Of a stretch of 64,000 nt of DNA, positions 55,076-62,307 are shown in pieces. Position 1 is the stretch's first letter, and every line of letters starts with the position of its first letter. Source of the stretch: Pythium myriotylum (Eukaryota > Oomycota > Peronosporomycetes > Pythiales > Pythiaceae); contig JALJCQ010000016.1 of the NCBI GenBank assembly GCA_023091665.1, positions 1,116,001 to 1,180,000 on the forward strand. The letters are read 5' to 3'. The position numbers were made by a program, and so were the translations under genes. The notes under the pieces are model-generated. The model was not told the origin of the DNA, searched no databases, and saw nothing but the letters and a program-made list of their open reading frames with translations.

Positions 55076-56779
55076 ATGTCTCTGCCTCCGATTATCAATT
55101 CTCCTCTATTCAATAGCTCTTACTTTAACTCATCTAATGGCTACCTTACTTTAACTACAGGTGATCAAAGATACTTGCGGCTTGGTGGTGTTGGCACGCT
55201 ATCTTCTTTAAGCGTCATTGGTAATCTCGACATTGGCTCGTTGTCACTTGGCGGATCGCCTATCAGTTTATCCGCTATTTCAGGGATAACACTTGGTACT
55301 GCTCAGCCTAACAAAGTGTTGTCATTGGATGGAAGTGGTTCTATCTCGACAATCACATCACTCACATCAACGACCTACTATGGAACAACTGCTAATATTC
55401 AGTTCATGAATACTGATATTCTATCAGCTGCTATCAATTGTAATGCCCCTATTTTCTATGCCCTATCAGCAAACAATACTGCTACTACTTCGACATATCA
55501 ACAATGGAGCAATACTATCGCATCACCAATCACGGTAGAGATGGATATGAACAATGTATCGCCTATCTTTGGTACTACTACGAATCATCCATTTAGAATT
55601 ATGACAAACAACACTCAGAAACTTATCATCAATTCAGGTGGTAATGTATCTATTGGTAATAGCAACAACACTTATAAATTGGATGTTGCTGGAACATCAA
55701 TTACTGATATCTTGAGAATTAGAGCTACTGGTAATTGTCCTGACTTTATTATCGATTCTCTAGATGGAGTTGGCGGAACTGATTCAGGATTACGAATCTA
55801 TGCTGCAAGTCAAAATCTACTCACATATTCAAATATGTCATTCTTCAACCCCGCAAGAACAGTGAATATTGCTACGATATCTACTGTGAATCAAAATTGT
55901 TTTCATACAAGAGTCCAATCAGGTGCTGATACAAATGCTACAATGCCTAATGTTGGGTTTTGTAGTGGTAATAATGCTATTTGTAGAGATGCTCTTATGA
56001 TCACCGCTAATAGTTTAACTAATAGTTCAAATTACACACCTCAAGCAAAATTAACCATATGCGCGTCTCAAACATACCCTGATGGAGGATACAACAAAGC
56101 ATTGAGAATTACGAATCCTAACTTTGTTAATGAATTTCAAATTCAAATTACTGATGCTAATGGTGGCGATACATGGATGGGAAATGTCAGCAATACTGGT
56201 CTTCGATTTGGAGTCAATAATTCGACTGCTATGTATTTAACAACTGCGGGGCGTCTTGGTATTGGAACGACAAGTCCTGTAGCCCCTCTTCATGTGGTGG
56301 GAGTAGCAAATTATACCATTACTAATATTGCAACGAATACATACATCTACAATGTCTCAAATAACTCATGGGCAAATCTGGGCGGCGGACCTGTGACTAT
56401 CAGTATTGCTGCGTTCTTCAATGATGATATCTATGTTCAAAATAGTGTTTATACAAGTTCGGATAGGCGATTGAAAGAGAATATCAAAGAGATCGATTTG
56501 GATATTGAGAGGTACAAGCTTTTGAAACCAAGTAGCTACAATTACAAAAATCAACTCGATAAGACTAAAATTGGCTTAATTGCTCAGGATGTTGCTAGAG
56601 TTTGTGGGGAAGCATTGACTTTCAATGAAAATGCAAATATAAAAGTGGAAGAAGAAGGAGATATTGAAGGGCTACAATTAGGCATGGATTATAACGCTAT
56701 TGCTGTATTGAATGTTGCTGTAATCAAACAGTTGATTAATCGTATTGAAAAGCTTGAATCAATGATTGAAAAAAAGTGA
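55076..56779 (+). CDS. Spike/fibre protein with C-terminal S74 intramolecular chaperone domain
   Basis: 567 residues. The first 460 are low-charge beta-rich repeats full of Ser, Asn, Thr and Gly (YLTLTTGDQRYLRLGGVG, MTNNTQKLIINSGGNVSIG, ALRITNPNFVNEFQIQITD, LYLTTAGRLGIGTTSPVAPLHV), typical of trimeric tail-spike or fibre shafts. Residues about 461-567 are a Peptidase_S74 domain: the Ser-Asp-Arg-Arg-Leu-Lys-Glu-Asn pattern (SSDRRLKENIKEID, catalytic Ser-Lys pair), YKLLKPSSYNYK, GLIAQDVARVCGEAL and a terminal coiled coil (VIKQLINRIEKLES). In phage tailspikes this domain folds the trimer and then cuts itself off. Receptor binding is the likely role of the shaft. Confidence 0.85.
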   Translation: MSLPPIINSPLFNSSYFNSSNGYLTLTTGDQRYLRLGGVGTLSSLSVIGNLDIGSLSLGGSPISLSAISGITLGTAQPNKVLSLDGSGSISTITSLTSTTYYGTTANIQFMNTDILSAAINCNAPIFYALSANNTATTSTYQQWSNTIASPITVEMDMNNVSPIFGTTTNHPFRIMTNNTQKLIINSGGNVSIGNSNNTYKLDVAGTSITDILRIRATGNCPDFIIDSLDGVGGTDSGLRIYAASQNLLTYSNMSFFNPARTVNIATISTVNQNCFHTRVQSGADTNATMPNVGFCSGNNAICRDALMITANSLTNSSNYTPQAKLTICASQTYPDGGYNKALRITNPNFVNEFQIQITDANGGDTWMGNVSNTGLRFGVNNSTAMYLTTAGRLGIGTTSPVAPLHVVGVANYTITNIATNTYIYNVSNNSWANLGGGPVTISIAAFFNDDIYVQNSVYTSSDRRLKENIKEIDLDIERYKLLKPSSYNYKNQLDKTKIGLIAQDVARVCGEALTFNENANIKVEEEGDIEGLQLGMDYNAIAVLNVAVIKQLINRIEKLESMIEKK

Positions 56780-56797
56780 AAACTAGTAACATTCAGT

Positions 56798-57800
56798 TTA
56801 AATAAAGATTCCATCAAGCCAACCTTTCATTTCAGCTTTGTACTGATTCATAGCAAGCTTCGACATTTTGTGCTTTCTTGGCGGTTTTGGAGCATTGTCT
56901 TCAAAATATTCTTTGCCCTTGCGCGCCTCAATAGCTTCGCCAAATCTTTGTCGGATACTTTCGTACAGGTTATTTGCATATGAACTTTTGTAGCTGTTGA
57001 TATCGTCAGTATATACTTTTTTTATACCAGCATTCAGCCCACGTAATCTCTTCTCTTCTTTTATTTCTTCGTCATCACTGCTCTCTGCATCATCCGAGTC
57101 TTGAAAGAGTTGTCGAGTAAGCGAGGGTTCCGCTTCAGCTCGTTTAGCAGCTTTTTTTTGTCGCTCGTTTGTCTGTGGGAGATTTATTTGGGGGAGTTGC
57201 AGTGCGTTTTCGCTTCAGAAGTTTTACTGATTCCTTCATGACTTCTTCAGCAAATTTATCAGCCATTTCTTGACGTCTCCGATTTGAATCCTCCCTTCGG
57301 TACTCTCTTTGTTTGTTAAGATAATTTCGAACTTGGTCATCCACCACTTCTCTTAGAGTCTTTTTTCCTTTAATGTATGCTCGGGTATTGACAGCTTTTT
57401 GGGCAACTTCATTCACTCCTCTAAAGAAATCTTCGGATGAATCCTCTGGTACAGTGGGCTGTTCCAAACTAGCATCTGCGTCAGTCGATGTTGGGACGTA
57501 TTTATATTTCTTTTTACTAGATTTGGGAGTTTCACTTGCTTCACCTTTAATGATTTCAGGTGGGCCTTTGGGACCTTTCAGCAACTTCTTCGTGATTTCA
57601 TCATACTCGTACTCACGATTCTTCGCCATCACTTGCTGAAACAAATTCGCAAGTGAATCAGCGCTTGCATCGTCTAGTGATTCGTGTTGAATGAGTGCCT
57701 TAAGCTTCTTGCCTTGAACAAAATCACTCTTTGCCATTGCAATGTAAAAGCGGTCATATGCTTTTTGCTTTGTCTGGTTATCGGAGAAAAAGCCACTCAT
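56798..57800 (-). pseudogene. Structural-type PLV gene split by a +1 frameshift at A8
   Basis: Upstream part: an open frame from 57800 to 57144 (218 residues; MSGFFSDNQTKQKAYDRFY, many Lys, Glu and Ser, coiled-coil-like). Downstream part: another frame from about 57165 to 56798 (FEDNAPKPPRKHKMSKLAM, MKGWLDGIFI at the end), also coding in look. The two overlap at an A8 run (T8 at 57152-57159 on the plus strand), and a +1 shift there would continue the protein to about 333 residues. Causes: mutation, sequencing/homopolymer error, or programmed or slippage frameshifting. The family is not recognised. It lies between the spike and major capsid genes, so a scaffold, core or minor capsid role is likely. 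Confidence 0.6.
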
Positions 57801-57872
57801 GATTGATTTCGATTAGGTAGCGTATATTGAAGCTGATTAAAAAAAATCGTTTATAACAATTACATGATGTTA

Positions 57873-59603
57873 CTAGCGTTGAACTGGTCCTTGCGAAACC
57901 GTGCCCATAGCCGTATCAACACTTGCAACAACTTCACGCAATACGTGATAATAGATCGTGAGAGCGTAGTTACAGTTGGAAGTACCAGAGACGATAATAC
58001 TCTTACTAGCACCATCTTCACTTGGAAGACAACGACCAATATCAACAGCTACAAATCGATACAGGGATTCCCATTGACGCTGCGATAGCAAACCAGCCGA
58101 AGTGACATCATCAAGCCCACCATCAACACCCGATTTTGACATCTCCTGCAAGAATAAGTCATAACCAAAACTGACAGGATTGTTCCAGATGGGCACATTG
58201 CCCACTGTGACTTGCAAGTTCTTCAATGCAGCAAATGGACTAGTCGTTGCAGGTACCGTCGAGAATGGGCTACGGAAGGGATTGATCGTATCCGATACAG
58301 TAGCACCTGCCGTTGGATTGGTAACTACAGGTTGCATGATCAAACGCTTTGGGTTAGCAATACCATTACTAACCGTCCAAGTGAAGGAAGCACCTGGCGC
58401 AACAGTGAATTTGTTCGTAATTCGTTCGAAGTAGCGGAACGTTTTCTTCTGAGCTAGAGCATGGTCGGCGCTTGGATTAGGCGAGTATGTTGGAACGAGA
58501 AGACGCGAGAACGATTGTGATGGAGTGATGCCAGTTCCAGCGGTGGGAGTACCATTAACGTCGGCTGTAATCGATAGAGTCACCGCAGATGCTGGTAGTG
58601 CAAGGCCACCCGCCAAAGCCGTTGTCGTTGCACCACTGCTCAGGTTCCAAAGTACTGGGCACGTGTTTCCGAAGTTCATGTTGTTGCTCAAACTAGCAAT
58701 AGTAGCAGGCGCGACAACACCAGCAGTACCAGTTGTAACCAATGTAGTAGATGAGCTGTTGTAGTTGAGGTAAATGAAACCGCGCGTATTTTTTTGCATT
58801 GGGCATTTCTTGAAGTAGTCACAAATATCCCGCAATTTGATGCAAGCCAGATAATGCGCGACGTAAAATGGCGAGCCAGCAGCAACGGCGCCAGCAGGAG
58901 CCACATAGACTTGAGGTTTCGATACGGCTTGAAGATTTGCGCTACCGCCCATAACATCGAATGCAAGTTTCGAGCTTTGTTGGTCGAGAGAGGTAAAGAG
59001 TGATCGTTCAGCGGCCCCCCTATTCGAGTAGGTGTTAGCCAATCCAAACTCACCAACGTTATTGGTAGCTGTCATAAACGACGAAGTGGCCAAGTTATCA
59101 AGCGATTGCGCTGCTCCGCTTGACCCTTGAATCGTTGGAGTGGAATATTCATCCAATACAAAATTGCTAGTTGCTCCATGCTTGACATACGTGTTGTAAT
59201 CCGTTTCAGTCAGAGCCTTGAATGTTGTATTCACATTCTCATGAACCTGATTCGTTTGCACAGTAGTTCCGTCAATAACAACCTGAACACTGTTGATGAA
59301 TTGCCACGCGCCGGCCTTGGGTACCAATTGATCAATAGTACAGGCCGCAGTCGAAGTGACCGAACCAGCACCACCATTAAGAATTTGGAGCTTGACAGGC
59401 AACTCGATGACGGCTTCTTCCCAATTTACAAATGCGGCTTGCGAAGAGATGGTCGAAAGATTAAATTGAATTTGACCGGCATACTGGCCCGTATTGCTGG
59501 TTGAGTCCTGAATATACGTCCATTTCTTGTCGCGGAACAAATTTTCTGCTGGAGCTGGTTCAACAGAATGTTCGAAAGCAGAGATATCTGAAGCAGAAGA
59601 CAT
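57873..59603 (-). CDS. Major capsid protein, double jelly roll
   Basis: 576 residues, beta-rich with much Thr, Ala, Val and Ser and little Cys. Starts with MSSASDISAFEHSVEPAPAE and has family-like blocks WTYIQDSTSNTGQYAGQIQF, NWEEAVIELPVKLQILNGG, YLACIKLRDICDYFKKCPM and RGFIYLNYNSSSTTLV. A WQFINSVQVVIDGTTVQTN segment at residues about 95-115 marks the first jelly roll, and PIWNNPVSFGYDLFLQEM lies near the end of the second. Length and order agree with PLV major capsid proteins (about 500-650 residues). It builds the icosahedral shell. Divergent from the protease; the 58-bp gap carries TTATATTATAC. Confidence 0.85.
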   Translation of the reverse strand: MSSASDISAFEHSVEPAPAENLFRDKKWTYIQDSTSNTGQYAGQIQFNLSTISSQAAFVNWEEAVIELPVKLQILNGGAGSVTSTAACTIDQLVPKAGAWQFINSVQVVIDGTTVQTNQVHENVNTTFKALTETDYNTYVKHGATSNFVLDEYSTPTIQGSSGAAQSLDNLATSSFMTATNNVGEFGLANTYSNRGAAERSLFTSLDQQSSKLAFDVMGGSANLQAVSKPQVYVAPAGAVAAGSPFYVAHYLACIKLRDICDYFKKCPMQKNTRGFIYLNYNSSSTTLVTTGTAGVVAPATIASLSNNMNFGNTCPVLWNLSSGATTTALAGGLALPASAVTLSITADVNGTPTAGTGITPSQSFSRLLVPTYSPNPSADHALAQKKTFRYFERITNKFTVAPGASFTWTVSNGIANPKRLIMQPVVTNPTAGATVSDTINPFRSPFSTVPATTSPFAALKNLQVTVGNVPIWNNPVSFGYDLFLQEMSKSGVDGGLDDVTSAGLLSQRQWESLYRFVAVDIGRCLPSEDGASKSIIVSGTSNCNYALTIYYHVLREVVASVDTAMGTVSQGPVQR

Positions 59604-59661
59604 AGTTTATGCGATTATATTGATGATGATTATATTATACTTGCCGAAAAAATAAACCACC
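59604..59661. promoter_or_regulatory. Shared bidirectional viral promoter (capsid / protease)
   Basis: 58 bp between the divergent ATGs of the major capsid protein and the protease with GATTATATTGATGATGATTA and TATTATAC boxes. Confidence 0.5.
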
Positions 59662-60051
59662 ATGAGCGAAAAAAGAATTATTAAATTGTCCAGAACGACA
59701 GACAACCAACTCATGAAACTCGCCAACTCACTCGGTGTCAAAGTAGATCAAATTGATTTCAAGCAGAATCTAGATAGAAGCAAAGACTACTGTATTTTAA
59801 ACATGGGCAATCCGATGATCTCCGGAACGCATTGGCTCGCCGTTTCTAACAAAGATAAGGCCTACTTTGACCCTCTAGGATTACCGAGGCCTCGTGTCAT
59901 TCCAAAAGATTATTCGTACCGCGAAGTTGCGATCCAGAATCCACGTTTTGGCCACTGTGGGCAATATTGTGTCTTGTGGCTCTACTATCTGCAACACAAT
60001 CAATTAGATGGATTCTTCAAGCTCTTCAAAGACCAACATGATAATTTTTGA
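59662..60051 (+). CDS. Adenain-like cysteine protease (Ulp1/C5 type)
   Basis: 129 residues. Catalytic residues in order: His57 in SGTHWLAV, Asp70 in YFDPLG, Gln92 and Cys99 in IQNPRFGHCGQYC. The seven-residue Gln-to-Cys spacing is that of adenovirus protease. It should trim capsid and core precursors during virion maturation. It is shorter than adenovirus protease (about 200 residues) because little precedes the His block, but PLV proteases are often compact. Divergent from the major capsid gene and directly followed by a short unknown ORF. Confidence 0.85.
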   Translation: MSEKRIIKLSRTTDNQLMKLANSLGVKVDQIDFKQNLDRSKDYCILNMGNPMISGTHWLAVSNKDKAYFDPLGLPRPRVIPKDYSYREVAIQNPRFGHCGQYCVLWLYYLQHNQLDGFFKLFKDQHDNF

Positions 60052-60071
60052 TCAATCGTCTCAATATAGGC

Positions 60072-60299
60072 ATGGATCTTACAAATTTGGATTATAGAAT
60101 AATCGACGAATACGACACTAATGACGGGTTCTTTGTAAAAGTATCTGGCCATGAAGAAACCTTCTGGTGTTGTTTCATATCATATGATCCAAACAGAAAT
60201 GCATTTGTTTTAAGGGTTGATCAATTGCTCTGCCGGGAGCATCCATTCAAATATGGGCAACTCATCATGGTGAATCGGCTGCTGCGAGCTGTAATTTAA
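60072..60299 (+). CDS. Unknown small PLV protein (75 aa)
   Basis: Start taken at the ATG at 60072; the open frame begins at 60048, touching the protease stop, so the pair may be cotranscribed. Product: mixed charge with aromatic centre (GFFVKVSGHEETFWCCFISY, then FKYGQLIMVNRLLRAVI). No family recognised. An AATATAGG box lies 8-15 bp before the ATG. Confidence 0.5.
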   Translation: MDLTNLDYRIIDEYDTNDGFFVKVSGHEETFWCCFISYDPNRNAFVLRVDQLLCREHPFKYGQLIMVNRLLRAVI

Positions 60300-60333
60300 G
60301 TATCTCTAGTAGTAATATACAAAGAATCACACA

Positions 60334-60543
60334 ATGGATGTCGAGTATATCGACGAGCAAGAGCCACACCCAATTCGCATTGATGAGGGCTACTACTCAC
60401 TACCAACTCCTAAGCCAAAAGCAATTGTTGAGTCACGAATTACCCTGGATGACTTTAATCGCATCACCAAGAATACTTCTCCAGCCAAGGTTTATATCGT
60501 GGAAATACCAACTCTTGCGCAGTTGCGCGCTAAGTATCAGTAA
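60334..60543 (+). CDS. Unknown small acidic PLV protein (69 aa)
   Basis: 69 residues with an acidic N-terminus (MDVEYIDEQEPHPIRIDEG), then Tyr/Pro-rich sequence and a KVYIVEIPTLAQLRAKYQ tail. It ends exactly at the inner edge of the right terminal repeat. A box AGTAATATACAAAG lies about 15-28 bp before the ATG. No family recognised. Confidence 0.5.
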   Translation: MDVEYIDEQEPHPIRIDEGYYSLPTPKPKAIVESRITLDDFNRITKNTSPAKVYIVEIPTLAQLRAKYQ

Positions 60544-61134
60544 GATCATCTTTTTTTTATGATGTCACACTCATACAATCTACGAAATCGTCACATTATC
60601 GGATTATCGTTCGAGTGATGCTGTAGATGTCGATTTCTAGTGAGTCACCATGAGTCACCACTGAGTCACCATGAGTCACCACTATGGTGACTCATCAGCG
60701 TATTTCATTTTGATGTCTATTCATTCTCTAAGTCATTGTAGAAGGATCTCTATTTACCTGAGTCACCTGAGTCACCACTTTTTATCAATATTCAATATTA
60801 TATAATAATAAGAAGGTATAGTATGATAGAGGACATACATGATATAGTAGTGACTATAAAGAAGTGGGAGGAAGTTGGAAAAAGTGGTGACTCGGTGACT
60901 CATGGTGACTCTTATATCTAGAGTTACTGTAGTTGGCTGTCATTGAGCGGAAGGTGGTGACTCATGGTGACTCATGGTGACTCATCCGATTTTTAATGCC
61001 TACAGTGTCTCTTGACCATTTTCTGTGAATACCGGTTTTTATTTTTTATTGGTATATACTGGTTCTGCTCGGTTACGTTCAGAAGTGGTTGGTTCGTATT
61101 GCAGGGTGACTCTTATGCATTTGGTCACTAAACC
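60541..61134. repeat. Right terminal inverted repeat of the PLV (594 bp)
   Basis: Reverse complement of 46872-47465 with rare substitutions. The inner edge overlaps the stop codon of the last viral ORF. Confidence 0.9.
60640..60985. repeat. GGTGACTCA iteron field, right
   Basis: Mirror of the left field: repeated GGTGACTCA/TGAGTCACC around an AT-rich core at 60783-60860. Confidence 0.8.
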
Positions 61135-61327
61135 GGAGTAGTCTATTATTGAGAACATCAAGTTTCAGAGGGACACCGCGAGAGAGGACCTCACAGTATT
61201 GAAAATCTCAAATTGGGTTGATGGTGGTGAGAATGACGTCAATGTCACCATCGCGTTTAAGAGGGTATCAAATTTGTTGAGCTTGCTGCATTGAATCGAG
61301 AAATTGAACTTTCCCTCGTGAAGAAAC

Positions 61328-62030
61328 ATGGTGAAGCTGTGCTGCGCGGTTGTCGGCGAGGAAACCGTCGTTACCGTCGATATTGAGGAGCAGCAACTTG
61401 TTGGAGATTTGAAGGAGCGCATCAAGAGAAGAGCGGGTTATGATTTTCCGTCCCACAAGCTCACTCTGTATCGCGCGAAGCTGGACAGCGTCGCAGATGG
61501 CGCATGGATGACCACTGCACATCCAGATTATGTTCGGCTTTCACGCGGCGATGCTGGCGCCGAAGCAATCTACTTGACGACAGGGATGCTATTGGATCCG
61601 ACGTGGTCGATAGAGGATTATTTCGACGTGAGCGACAAGAATTTCCCCAAGAAGAAAGCGATTCACGTGCTTGTGAAGCTCCCCGACGACAGATCGACCG
61701 CGATCAACGTGCCAGGAGAGCAAACCAACCTCCTTGGCCACCGTGGGACGGAGACACTAAAAACGAAAGTTGGTGGTAAGTGCCGCATCCATCGCGTGGT
61801 CCGGGAATTTTTGTAACTCTTGCTGATGTTTGTGTGATAGAGCAGCCCTCAAATACCTCTTTTGGATGGCTTTGGTCGTCTTTGTGCTGGGCACACTCAC
61901 ATACATCGGATTTCTTTGCGGAGGAGTCTTTGGAGTCAAAAAAGAACGCTTGAAAGACCTCGGCGATTTCTTTTATTTTCTTACTGTGGCATTTGCGTCA
62001 ATCGGAGGACTGCTCTATTGCAAAGAATAG
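61328..62030 (+). CDS. Crinkler (CRN)-like N-terminal domain with C-terminal membrane hairpin, right copy
   Basis: Two exons (61328-61772, 61843-62030), 210 residues. Identical in plan to the left copy and nearly identical after about residue 26. The first 25 residues differ clearly (MVKLCCAVVGEETVVTVDIE against MVLVKLFCAVVGEESVVGVD) and the start lacks two residues, as does the promoter region. DGAWM, TWSIEDYF and HVLVKLP are all present; exon 2 gives the same two hydrophobic helices. Two such diverged N-termini on an otherwise homogenised pair suggest paralogues kept similar by conversion. Convergent with the right PIGB copy. Confidence 0.72.
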
Positions 62031-62195
62031 TGGTTTTTACTGACAATAGAATCATTCATTAAATTCACATGATGTGCTGAGATCAAGATGCATGACATCG
62101 GCACCCCATCAATGACTGCATGACGGCATCATCCACTTGTGCCGCGTGTGTATGGTGTATGTTATATCGTCCGCTCTTCCTACCCCCAATAAGGC

Positions 62196-62239
62196 ATCGA
62201 GCGTACCCCTAGACACCCTTAGAGACAGCGATGATGTAC
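62196..62239. repeat. 44-bp dispersed repeat, copy 3 (inverted)
   Basis: Reverse complement of 40260-40303; the mirror of the copy at 45759-45802. Confidence 0.85.
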
Positions 62240-62307
62240 ATACTGTACCAGCAGATCAGATTCGTTCAAACGCCCGCGGCGTCTCTATTATTGCGTACCG
62301 ACTGCAA

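Larger units (their letters stand above)
46872..61134. mobile_element. Integrated Polinton-like virus (PLV), 14.26 kb
   Basis: Bounded by 594-bp terminal inverted repeats. Hallmark genes: double-jelly-roll major capsid protein, penton/minor capsid protein, A32-like packaging ATPase, adenain-like protease, SF3 helicase, tyrosine recombinase and GIY-YIG nuclease. No protein-primed DNA polymerase B and no DDE integrase is present, which separates it from Polintons/Mavericks. The element is AT-rich, intron-free and compact, whereas the host genes are GC-rich and spliced. All hallmark frames are open, so it may be recently active. One gene (56798-57800) carries a frameshift. A target-site duplication cannot be read because both flanks are themselves inverted copies. 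Confidence 0.92.

Noticed and set aside
46872..61134. Polinton/Maverick with polymerase B and integrase
   Set aside because: No protein-primed polymerase motifs and no DDE integrase were found in any frame; gene set fits PLVs.
46872..61134. Virophage (lavidavirus)
   Set aside because: Capsid and penton blocks look PLV-like; however, a profile search would be needed to exclude a relative fully.
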